The notes under the pieces: model-generated
The model's database searches: none
The model's input: the letters and a program-made list of their open reading frames with translations, nothing else
Told to the model about the DNA's origin: nothing
Origin: an uncultured Sphingomonadales bacterium
Lineage (GTDB): Bacteria > Pseudomonadota > Alphaproteobacteria > Sphingomonadales > Sphingomonadaceae
Assembly: GCA_903868655.1 (NCBI GenBank)
Contig: CAIPWG010000524.1
Span: 1-7,923, forward strand
Reading direction: 5' to 3'
Length of the DNA: 7,923 bases
Made by a program: the position numbers and the translations under genes
Part shown: piece by piece, positions 1 through 6,531 of the stretch
Layout: every line of letters begins with the position of its first letter
How positions within the stretch are numbered: the first letter of the stretch is position 1

Positions 1-1152
1 ACCGCTGCTGCCATTCGCACTGCCACTGAAAATGCCGCCCTGTCCGCGTTGCAAATCGATCGCCAGATCAAGGCGATCAATAACGAACTTGAACCGCTGG
101 TGCGTGAACGCGATCGGATCGAGGGCCAGCAACAAAGCACGTTGAGCGTAACGGTGGAAGTTTCTGCCGGCGCCCCTGATGCGGTGCATCTGACATATCA
201 GGTCGCCGGTCCGGGCTGGACACCAAGCTATCGCGCGACGCTGGATACCAAGACCGGCAAGATGGTTGTGGAACGCCAGGCACTGGTGGCGCAGGCGACG
301 GGCGAGGATTGGAGCAAAGTCAGGCTCTCGCTCGCCACGGGCCAACCGGGCAGGAATACCGCACCCGACGTAACGGGCAGCTGGAGGATAAGCATCAAAC
401 CACCGCTACAAAAAGTATTCACTTACGATGCCCCTCCACCGCCGCCAGCGCCCATCGCATTGGCAGCGCCAGCCCTTCAACGCGATGTCCGCGCGAATGT
501 GCAGCGCGCACCTCTTTATGACGTGCAGAGCTTTACCGGCAATTTTGATACCGAATTTGCGATTTCCAATCCGGTCAGCGTGCCCAGCAGTGGCTTGCGC
601 GTGGCAATGACTTTGGGTGAAGATGCCCAGAACGCCCAGCTCTCTGTCGAAACAACGCCTGCCACCACCACCAAAGCATGGCTGATGGCGCAAATCAGCA
701 GGCCCGCGGGCGTCCTGCCACCGGGCAAAATGAGCCTCTATCGCGATGGTGCCTTCATCGGCGAAAACTGGTACGCGCCCGATGCTGCGGAAAAGCAGGC
801 GCTCGCGTTTGGCACAGATGACCTGACCGATGTCACCATCCTGACCAGTCGTGACAATGCGGAAAGCGACGATCGCACCGGCACACCGGGCAAACGCCTC
901 ATTTCCAGAAGCTATCAGATCACCAATCACCACGCGGTGCCGATCAGTTACCACGTGCTGGAGGCAACGCCGACAACCTCCGAAGTGAAAATCAGGATCG
1001 ACAAGAAATTCGAGCCCCCCGTTTCGGAAACCGATTGGCAACACCGGGAAGGCGTCATCGCCTGGAAATTCGATCTCGATCCCGGCAAATCACAGACGTT
1101 GCGGGCAAATTATACGATCGATTTTCCGAAAAGCGAAAAGCTGCAAGATTAG
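1..1152 (+). CDS. DUF4139 domain protein (MuiA family), 5' end cut off by window
   Basis: The frame is open from base 1 to a TAG stop at 1150-1152, giving 383 codons of a longer gene. The TTG at 49 is an internal leucine codon, not a credible start. Numbering from base 1, residues 17-46 are a charged, heptad-like coiled coil (QIDRQIKAINNEL onward), expected in the N-terminal DUF4140-type part. Residues from about 48 to the end match the DUF4139 pattern: a beta-rich domain with a YQVAGPGWTPSYRA motif near 66-78, a segment like DWSKVRLSLATGQP near 103-116, and a C-terminal run of strands ending in NYTIDFPKSEK. A proline-rich linker (YDAPPPPPAPIALAAP, about 142-157) splits the domain, as is common in this family. 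The family is named after the MuiA mucoidy inhibitor, but its biochemical role is unknown, and most members are secreted or periplasmic. Any signal peptide would lie outside the window. The family call is fairly sure; the function is not. Confidence 0.85.
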   Translation, partial: TAAAIRTATENAALSALQIDRQIKAINNELEPLVRERDRIEGQQQSTLSVTVEVSAGAPDAVHLTYQVAGPGWTPSYRATLDTKTGKMVVERQALVAQATGEDWSKVRLSLATGQPGRNTAPDVTGSWRISIKPPLQKVFTYDAPPPPPAPIALAAPALQRDVRANVQRAPLYDVQSFTGNFDTEFAISNPVSVPSSGLRVAMTLGEDAQNAQLSVETTPATTTKAWLMAQISRPAGVLPPGKMSLYRDGAFIGENWYAPDAAEKQALAFGTDDLTDVTILTSRDNAESDDRTGTPGKRLISRSYQITNHHAVPISYHVLEATPTTSEVKIRIDKKFEPPVSETDWQHREGVIAWKFDLDPGKSQTLRANYTIDFPKSEKLQD

Positions 1153-1322
1153 GAGTGGCGCCGGCCACCAACAAGGCAACCGACTTCGCGATGAAATTCA
1201 AGGATTGAGCGCATCCACGTCGCTCAGATGGTTCACCGCACGTGTGGTCCGGTTCACACACCTATTGCCACAACACGCACTGGACCTTGTCCTGATCGAA
1301 CTGGTGATAGACCGACCATTCG
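1153..1322. other. Convergent intergenic region with two small stem-loops
   Basis: This gap lies between the 3' ends of two converging genes. A GTGGC-GCCG-GCCAC hairpin (1155-1168) starts right after the DUF4139 stop, and a TGAGCG/CGCTCA inverted repeat (arms 1206-1211 and 1221-1226, 9-base loop) follows. GGTTCAC is repeated directly at 1230-1236 and 1251-1257. Neither hairpin is followed by a T-run, so a classical intrinsic terminator is not demonstrated, although the position is where one would be expected. An AGGAG overlaps the DUF4139 stop codon, but no credible gene follows it. Confidence 0.35.
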
Positions 1323-1775
1323 TCATGGTGTGATCACCAGCAAGCTGGAGGTAGCTGAGGCCAGCAAGCGCCCCGAGCGATCGGTCAATCGCGCTTCGGC
1401 AAAGGCCGCGCGGCGACCGATCGAGAGCACGCGACCCTCGGCGCGAACCGTGCCCGTGTCCTTGGTCATCGCTTTGTGATACGCAACTTTCAGTTCCAGC
1501 GTGGTGTAGCCTTGCCCGGGCGCCAACTTGGTATGCACCGCGCAGCCGCAGGCTGAATCGAGCAAAGCCGCAGCATAGCCGCCGTGCACCGTGCCTATCG
1601 GGTTATAGGCGTGCAAGCCCGGCTCGCCTTCGAAAATGGCAAGCCCGTCTGCAAACTCGATTGCCGAAAACTTGAGTGTCGCACCGATGGCGGTCTGGAC
1701 GCCTGCATCCAGCAAGGCCTGCAACTGTTCGAGCCCGGTCATGCCGGGGCTGGCAATTTCGGAAATCAGGCTCAT
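1323..1775 (-). CDS. PaaI-type hotdog-fold acyl-CoA thioesterase
   Basis: This 150-residue protein has the size of a single hotdog domain. The PaaI-type signature is clear: N58, then GTVHGG at 61-66, and D73 in LLDSACG. In PaaI-like thioesterases the equivalent Asn/His-Gly-Gly/Asp positions form the active site at the dimer interface and bind and hydrolyse the acyl-CoA thioester. TLELKVAYHKAM (92-103) and the closing strands RRAAFAEARL and ATSSLLVI complete the fold. No signal peptide is visible, so it should act in the cytoplasm, probably as a tetramer. Its ATG (1773-1775) is preceded by AGGAG at 7-8 bases, and that Shine-Dalgarno overlaps the TAG stop of the upstream adaptor gene, so the two are almost certainly co-transcribed and may be translationally coupled. 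PaaI itself acts on phenylacetyl/hydroxyphenylacetyl-CoA. The substrate here cannot be read from sequence. Confidence 0.9.
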   Translation of the reverse strand: MSLISEIASPGMTGLEQLQALLDAGVQTAIGATLKFSAIEFADGLAIFEGEPGLHAYNPIGTVHGGYAAALLDSACGCAVHTKLAPGQGYTTLELKVAYHKAMTKDTGTVRAEGRVLSIGRRAAFAEARLTDRSGRLLASATSSLLVITP

Positions 1776-1785
1776 GCAAATTCTC

Positions 1786-2895
1786 CTATGGGACGACGCG
1801 GATGGTGGCGGTTACCGACAAGCCGGGACGCACCTGCGCCAGGCCAGCCTGCCCGGGATCGAGCCGGATTCGCACCGGCACGCGCTGCACAATCTTGGTG
1901 AAATTGCCCGTGCCCGGTTCGAATGGCAGCAACGCGAATGTGGCAGCGGAACCCGGGGCCAAGCTGTCAACGGCGCCAGTCAAGGCGCTGCCCAAGGCAT
2001 CGACGCGGACCGAGGCCGGCTGACCGGGACGCATGTGGCGTGTCTGGGTTTCCTTGAAATTGGCGGTAACATAGATCGCGTCGGTGGGCACGAGCGTGAG
2101 CGCGCGCGTACCAGGCTGAACATAGTCGCCGACACGCACTTGCCGATTGGCGACCACTCCGGCAATCGGCGCCGTAATTTCGGTATGGCGCAAATCCTGC
2201 CCCGCCAGATCGATTGCGGCGGCAGCGCGCATTGCACCTGCTTGCGCACGGGCCAAGGCAGCTTGCAAATCTGCGCGCTTGGCCACGGTAACAGCGGCTT
2301 GGCGCTGGGCTACGATCAGGTCTGCACGGGCGCGAGCCTGCGCCTGTTGCGCGCCGACCGCCGCGGTTCGATAGCTTTCAGCCTCTCGCACGGCCACCGC
2401 ACCGGATGACACGAGTGCCGCATAACGCCGATCGTCGGCCAGGGCATGGCTGGCGCTGGCTTCACTGGCGCGGATTGCCGTTGCCGCGGCCTCGGCCTGC
2501 GCCGTGGTCAAGCCCTCTTCATCGCGCTGTTTGGCAAGCGCGGCGCGAGCGGCGGCGACAGCGGCATTGGCATCGGCCAAATCAGCAGCGGCGCTGGCCC
2601 GGTGCGCGGCAAATTCCTCTGCATCGATGCGCAGCAAAGCCTGCCCGACGTGGACCGGCTGATTTTCGCGCACCAGCACCGCGCTGACAAAGCCCCTTAC
2701 TCGCGGCGCCACGGTGGTCGCATCGGCCGCCAGATACGCATCGTCGGTCGTTTGGCTGGACGGCTCCGCAAGAATCCAGGCTGCGCCCAATCCCGCGACG
2801 ATCAGTGCAGCGCCCGCCGCCAACACGGCGCGACCCATTCTTGGGCGCGCAGGGGCGGCGGAATCGCTGGCTGGATTTGCTGTGGTTTGGGACAT
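1786..2895 (-). CDS. EmrA/HlyD-family membrane fusion protein (periplasmic efflux adaptor)
   Basis: This 369-residue adaptor would link an MFS drug pump to an outer membrane channel. Residues 1-20 are a short cytoplasmic, Ala/Pro-rich tail, and 22-43 form one transmembrane anchor. The EmrA-type TDDAYL follows at 50-55. The first half of a biotinyl-lipoyl-like domain lies around 60-91, and 92-230 is a long Ala/Gln/Arg-rich alpha-helical hairpin. The second lipoyl half follows at about 235-263 (RHTEITAPIAGVVAN, VGDYVQPGT), then a beta-barrel part with NFTKIVQRVPVRIRLDP (331-347), a strong EmrA/VceA-type hallmark. The ATG at 2895 has AAGGG about 10 bases upstream. A thioesterase gene follows after 10 bases. 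Unlike typical emrAB loci, the matching pump gene is divergent, across a 76-base control region. Substrate is unknown; family assignment is firm. Confidence 0.93.
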   Translation of the reverse strand: MSQTTANPASDSAAPARPRMGRAVLAAGAALIVAGLGAAWILAEPSSQTTDDAYLAADATTVAPRVRGFVSAVLVRENQPVHVGQALLRIDAEEFAAHRASAAADLADANAAVAAARAALAKQRDEEGLTTAQAEAAATAIRASEASASHALADDRRYAALVSSGAVAVREAESYRTAAVGAQQAQARARADLIVAQRQAAVTVAKRADLQAALARAQAGAMRAAAAIDLAGQDLRHTEITAPIAGVVANRQVRVGDYVQPGTRALTLVPTDAIYVTANFKETQTRHMRPGQPASVRVDALGSALTGAVDSLAPGSAATFALLPFEPGTGNFTKIVQRVPVRIRLDPGQAGLAQVRPGLSVTATIRVVP

Positions 2896-2916
2896 ATGCG
2901 ATCGGCCCTTGTTGAA

Positions 2917-2930
2917 ATGATGTTCATCAT
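2917..2930. promoter_or_regulatory. Palindromic operator candidate between the divergent efflux units
   Basis: ATGATG-TT-CATCAT is a perfect inverted repeat with 6-base arms and a 2-base centre, in an AT-rich island inside GC-rich DNA. A third half-site-like copy, CATCAT, occurs at 2943-2948, 18 bases after the right arm, as part of the direct repeat CATCATAT (2925-2932 and 2943-2950). The palindrome covers the proposed -10 box and start point of the minus-strand promoter, where a bound repressor would block transcription. The TetR-family gene at the end of the plus-strand unit is the obvious candidate to bind it, but this link is inferred. Confidence 0.6.
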
Positions 2931-2955
2931 ATATATGTCAACCATCATATGTCTA
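2926..2955 (-). promoter_or_regulatory. Predicted promoter for the adaptor-thioesterase unit
   Basis: Read on the minus strand, TAGACA (2955-2950, 5 of 6 matches to the -35 consensus), an 18-base spacer and TATGAT (2931-2926, 5 of 6 matches to the -10 consensus) form a plausible sigma-70-type promoter. Transcription would begin near 2919, leaving a leader of about 24 bases before the ATG at 2895. A second hexamer inside it, TTGACA (2941-2936), is a perfect -35 match but has no good -10 at 16-18 bases. The plus-strand promoter for the pump is less clear. Options are TTGTTG (2909-2914) with TATATG (2932-2937), or TTGAAA (2912-2917) with TATGTC (2934-2939). Confidence 0.45.
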
Positions 2956-2971
2956 GAGAGATCACGGCCGC

Positions 2972-4564
2972 ATGACGCCACTCCGGATTTTCACAAGCGG
3001 ACAGGATTGGTCAGCCAACCCGAAAGCGATGCCGGTGCAACGCAAGTTCCTGATTTTCGGGCTGATGGCGTTTGGGCAGTTCCTGGCGCTGTTCGACATT
3101 CAGATCGTGTCTGCGTCGCAACGCGAACTGGCGGCAGGACTGTCGGCCGGTGCCGATGAAGTCAGCTGGGTGCAAACTGCCTATCTGATGGCGGAACTGG
3201 TGATGATCCCGTTGTCGGGTTATCTCGCCCGCGCGCTGTCGACGCGGTGGCTGTTTGTGGGTTCCGCCGCGATGTTTACGGTGTCGAGCCTGCTGTGCGG
3301 TTTGTCATGGTCGATCGGATCAATGGTGGCATTTCGCGCCTTGCAGGGATTTACCGGTGGCGCGATGGTCCCGCTGGTGTTCGCGGTTGGCTACACGCTG
3401 TTCGAGGGCAAGCAACGCGCGATGATCCCGGCCATTCTTGGCACGGTCAGCGTGTTGGCGCCTGCGCTCGGGCCTTCGGCAGGAGGCTTCATTACCGACG
3501 CGCTCGATTGGCACTGGTTGTTCTTTGTGAACGTGCTGCCGGGGCTGGCGGTAGCCGGTTCGTGCGCGGTGTTGTTGCGCATCGATCATCCCGATCCGGC
3601 GATGCTGCGCCGCATCGATTGGGCGCATCTGGCCGCAATGGCGGTGTTTCTGGGGGGCCTGGAATATGTTTTGGAGGAAGGTCCCCGGCATGATTGGCTG
3701 GGCGATGACACGATTGCGCTTGCTGCGTGGGCATCGCTGGTGGGGTTTGGTCTGTTTGTCGAACGCGCGGTATTTTCCACTTCGCCTATTGTCAGTCTGC
3801 GCGCGTTTCGGCGACCGATCTTTGCCTTTGCCTGCCTGTTCAATCTGGTGATCGGGTTTGGCCTCTATGCCTCGATCTATCTGGTGCCGGTCTATCTGGC
3901 ACAAGTGCGCGGCTACAATGCATTGCAGATCGGGCATACGATATTTGTGGTGGGCTTTGCCCAACTCGCCTCAACCGTGGTTGCAGCCACATTGTCGCAA
4001 CGGATCGATCTGCGGTGGATGATCGGGGTCGGGCTTTCGCTGTTTGCGCTGAGCTTGTGGATGACGTCAGCCATGACCAGCCAATGGGGCTTTGCCGAAT
4101 TGCTGGTGCCGCAACTGGTGCGCGGCTTCGCGTTGATGCTGTGCATCGTGCCGTCGGTCAACATGGCGCTGTCGGGCGTGGCACCGCAAGATCTCGGCGC
4201 GGCCTCGGGCCTGTTCAATCTGATGCGCAATCTGGGCGGCGCGATCGGCATCGCAGTGGTCAACAGCTGGCTGCAGGATAACACCAGTATTGCCGGCGCG
4301 CGTTTGTCGGAGGCGCTGGGCCATTCCGGGCGTGTCGCTGGCGATAGTATCGGGGTGCTGGCCGCGCGCATTGGCCCCGATGCCGTGCACAGCGGCGTCA
4401 TGGCACGGGCCATGCTGGGTCGCCTGATCGGCCGCGAGGCGTTGGCGATGGGTTTTGACGATGTGTTTCGCATGATGGCGTGGATGTTCATCACGGCGCT
4501 GGTGCTGGTTCCGTTCTGCAAAATCGATCGCGGCCCGCCGCCACCCGCCGACGCAGCGCACTAG
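2972..4564 (+). CDS. EmrB/QacA-type DHA2 MFS multidrug efflux transporter
   Basis: This 530-residue protein has the length and hydrophobic pattern of the 14-helix DHA2 family of proton-driven drug exporters. TM1 carries the family's acidic residue in FDIQIVSAS (D42), a variant of the usual LDxTIVNVA motif. FRALQGFTGG (121-130) is motif B with R122, needed for proton coupling in relatives. LAPALGPSAGG (162-172) is motif C, the antiporter signature. ASGLFNLMRNLGGAIGIA (411-428) is typical of EmrB-like pumps, and a polar loop (about 432-495) precedes the last helix. The chosen ATG has AGAGAG 11 bases upstream, which is rather distant. An ATG at 3029 would remove 19 residues and still leave TM1 intact, but has no evident ribosome site. 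It leads a unit with an outer membrane factor and a TetR regulator, and its adaptor is encoded divergently. Substrate unknown. Confidence 0.93.
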   Translation: MTPLRIFTSGQDWSANPKAMPVQRKFLIFGLMAFGQFLALFDIQIVSASQRELAAGLSAGADEVSWVQTAYLMAELVMIPLSGYLARALSTRWLFVGSAAMFTVSSLLCGLSWSIGSMVAFRALQGFTGGAMVPLVFAVGYTLFEGKQRAMIPAILGTVSVLAPALGPSAGGFITDALDWHWLFFVNVLPGLAVAGSCAVLLRIDHPDPAMLRRIDWAHLAAMAVFLGGLEYVLEEGPRHDWLGDDTIALAAWASLVGFGLFVERAVFSTSPIVSLRAFRRPIFAFACLFNLVIGFGLYASIYLVPVYLAQVRGYNALQIGHTIFVVGFAQLASTVVAATLSQRIDLRWMIGVGLSLFALSLWMTSAMTSQWGFAELLVPQLVRGFALMLCIVPSVNMALSGVAPQDLGAASGLFNLMRNLGGAIGIAVVNSWLQDNTSIAGARLSEALGHSGRVAGDSIGVLAARIGPDAVHSGVMARAMLGRLIGREALAMGFDDVFRMMAWMFITALVLVPFCKIDRGPPPPADAAH

Positions 4565-4576
4565 GAGAAAATGTCG

Positions 4577-5932
4577 ATGAGATTTGCATTTGCCCGGGTA
4601 ACGCTGGCAGCAATATTGGCGACTTCGACACCTGCGATCGCCGCAGCCGAGGGCTGGTGGCACCAGTTTCATGACCCGCTGATCGATACGGCAGTAGACA
4701 ATGCGCTTGCCGCAAATCTTGACTTGGCTGCCGCGTCTGCCCGCGTGGAGCAGGCGCGTGCGCTCGACCAGCGGGGGCATGCGGCGTTGTGGCCCAGCGC
4801 CAGCCTTGGTGGCTCAGCCGAGGCCGACAGTGTTTCGCGCCAAACACCCTTTGGCGAGGCTTCGCGCAGCCTTGGTTTCCCGCGCCATTACGAACTTTAT
4901 CAGTCCGGTGCCGAAGCGCAGTGGGAAATCGATCTGTTCGGCGGCCTGTCGGCACGCCGACGCGTTGCAACCGCCCAAGCCTTTGCAACTGTGGCCGAAG
5001 CTGATGGTGTGCGATTGGCCGTGATTGCCGAAACTGCCGATGCCTGTTTGCGCCTGCGGGGTCTGCAAGTGCGGATCGCCCTGGCGCAAGATCAGGCGCG
5101 GCTGCGCGCCGAACTGGCCAACCTGACACGATTGCGATCGCGCGAAGGCCTGACCAGCGATGAGGAGGCGAACCGTGCCGAGGCAGACAGCGCCGCAGCC
5201 ACAGCGGCCATTGCGCCATTGCGGCTGGCGCTCGCGTTTGCCATCGACCGGATCGGTGTCCTGACCGGGGATGCAAAGCCATGGCGCTTGCAGATCGAAC
5301 GCCCCGGCTTGGTACCTGCACCGCTGGAACCGGCGCTCGATGCTGACCCCGCGCGGCTCATGCGGCGTCGCCCCGATCTGGCGGCGGCCGAACAGCGCGT
5401 TGCCGCCAGTCATGCCGGGGTCGGCGTGGCACGGGCGGAGTATTATCCGCATGTCTCGCTTGGCGGCCTGATCGGCGTGGCCAGCCTTGGTACTGCGTCG
5501 ATCACCTCGGGCAATGCCGTCAATGCGCAAGGCAGCGCAGCGATACGCTGGCGGCTGTTCGATTTTGGACGGGTCGATGCTGAATTGGCTGCCGCACGCG
5601 GACGCGAAAAAGAAGCCTTGGCGCAATGGCGACAGGCCGCATTGGACGCCAGCGCCGAAGTCGCCGATGCGATCGCCGCACTGGCCGAAGGTCATCGCGA
5701 AGAAGCCGAACTGCAACGCCAGGTCGCGCTGTTGACTCGGTCGCGCGACCAGGCACAGGCCGCGTTCACCCAAGGCGTGCTATCGCGCAGCGATGTGGTG
5801 CAGGCCGATCGTGTACTGGCCGAAGCGACCGATCGGCTGGCCGCCGCGCGTGAGGCACTGGCGCGCGCCTCGGTCGCCGCGGTACGCGCAATGGGCGGCG
5901 GCTATGGCGAGGAGGCGACACAGCATGGCTGA
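4577..5932 (+). CDS. Outer membrane efflux factor (TolC/OprM/NodT-type channel)
   Basis: From this ATG the protein has 451 residues, usual for the family. It begins with a signal peptide (MRFAFARVTLAAILATSTPAIAAA). No lipobox cysteine is visible, so it is probably cut by signal peptidase I rather than made a lipoprotein as many OprM/NodT relatives are. WWHQFHDPLIDTAV, WEIDLFGG (about 116-123), LMRRRPDLAAAEQRV (about 261-275), ARAEYYPHVSLGG (about 285-297) and WRLFDFGR (about 325-332) are the hallmarks of two duplicated OEP halves that form a trimeric barrel and periplasmic tunnel. AGGAG at 4563-4567 overlaps the pump's stop and lies 9 bases before this ATG. The in-frame ATG at 4571 is only 3 bases away, so I prefer 4577. 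It should dock with the adaptor and MFS pump to complete the efflux channel. Confidence 0.92.
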   Translation: MRFAFARVTLAAILATSTPAIAAAEGWWHQFHDPLIDTAVDNALAANLDLAAASARVEQARALDQRGHAALWPSASLGGSAEADSVSRQTPFGEASRSLGFPRHYELYQSGAEAQWEIDLFGGLSARRRVATAQAFATVAEADGVRLAVIAETADACLRLRGLQVRIALAQDQARLRAELANLTRLRSREGLTSDEEANRAEADSAAATAAIAPLRLALAFAIDRIGVLTGDAKPWRLQIERPGLVPAPLEPALDADPARLMRRRPDLAAAEQRVAASHAGVGVARAEYYPHVSLGGLIGVASLGTASITSGNAVNAQGSAAIRWRLFDFGRVDAELAAARGREKEALAQWRQAALDASAEVADAIAALAEGHREEAELQRQVALLTRSRDQAQAAFTQGVLSRSDVVQADRVLAEATDRLAAAREALARASVAAVRAMGGGYGEEATQHG

Positions 5933-6512
5933 CAAAAGCGCACACAAAGCCAAAGTTCGCGACCGCATTCTCGACGAAGCAGCGCGAGCCTTGCGTAGCG
6001 GCGGGACCGAGGGCTTGAGCGTCGCCAACCTGATGAAACGCGCAGGCCTGACCCATGGCGGCTTTTACGCGCATTTCGAAAACCGCGACGATCTGGTGGT
6101 CCATGCAGTGGATCGCATGTTCGAAGACAGCGCCGCCTTATGGGCGCACCATTTGTCCGACGACAAGCAACCGGCCGATCCAGCCGCGTTGGTTGACAGC
6201 TATCTGTCAGACAGAGCGATGCGCAATCACGACCGGGGCTGCCCCCTGCCCTGGCTATCGGGCGAAGTACCGCGCATGCCGCCTGCCGCACAAGCCCGGT
6301 TTCATGCTGCGATCACCCGCATGCGGAATGGCTTTGCCACAGCGTTGCAAGCGTCGGGCCATGATGCGTCACAGGCCGAGGCACTGGCAGCTTCGATTGT
6401 GGCGGAAATGGTCGGCGCCATGTCACTGGCGCGCGCGATGGGTGAAGGCCAGGATGCGCTGGCGCTGCTTGAGATCTCGCGCAACACGATCAAACAGCGC
6501 CTGTTGGTTTAG
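5925..6512 (+). CDS. TetR/AcrR-family transcriptional regulator, likely local repressor of the efflux genes
   Basis: The 195-residue length is typical of TetR regulators. Residues 11-60 form the DNA-binding domain, with the helix-turn-helix in LSVANLMKRAGLTHGGFYAHF (31-51), followed by ENRDDLV. The C-terminal half is an alpha-helical ligand-binding and dimer domain with NHDRGCPLPWLSGEVPR (101-117), a segment seen in many TetR/AcrR regulators of efflux and electrophile response. C106 is the only cysteine. The ATG at 5925 has AGGAGG 9 bases upstream and overlaps the outer membrane factor's end by 8 bases (ATGGCTGA), indicating coupled translation. The frame stays open upstream, but a longer start would run over 130 bases into the channel gene in another frame and lacks this ribosome site. 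Being last in the pump unit, it probably represses its own transcript through the operator near 2917-2930. The ligand is unknown. Confidence 0.92.
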   Translation: MADKSAHKAKVRDRILDEAARALRSGGTEGLSVANLMKRAGLTHGGFYAHFENRDDLVVHAVDRMFEDSAALWAHHLSDDKQPADPAALVDSYLSDRAMRNHDRGCPLPWLSGEVPRMPPAAQARFHAAITRMRNGFATALQASGHDASQAEALAASIVAEMVGAMSLARAMGEGQDALALLEISRNTIKQRLLV

Positions 6513-6515
6513 TTT

Positions 6516-6529
6516 GCGGCGCAGGCCGC
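6516..6529. terminator. Possible stem-loop between convergent tetR and hydrolase genes
   Basis: GCGGC-GCAG-GCCGC forms a 5-base-pair GC stem with a 4-base loop, 3 bases after the TetR stop and just before the stop of the convergent hydrolase gene. It is placed where a shared terminator would be useful, but there is no T-run on either side, so intrinsic termination is doubtful. Confidence 0.3.
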
Positions 6530-6531
6530 GA

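Noticed and set aside
1151..1208. AGGAG overlapping the DUF4139 stop followed by a 17-codon frame from GTG at 1155 to TGA
   Set aside because: The GTG overlaps the AGGAG, so the spacing is impossible, and the peptide is too short to support from sequence alone.
1228..1479. An 83-codon plus-strand frame in the convergent gap
   Set aside because: More than half of it is antisense to the thioesterase. Its composition is Arg/Thr/Pro-rich noise and it lacks a ribosome site.
1636..2409. A 257-codon plus-strand frame across the thioesterase and adaptor genes
   Set aside because: It is antisense to two genes with strong family motifs, and its translation is low-complexity with no domain.
4814..5773. 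A 319-codon minus-strand frame opposite the outer membrane factor
   Set aside because: Its composition is a shadow of the GC-rich channel gene, it has no ribosome site, and it resembles no family I know.
5793..5924. Longer start for the TetR gene
   Set aside because: The extension would lie over the channel gene in another frame. The ATG at 5925 has an ideal AGGAGG site and gives the standard TetR length.
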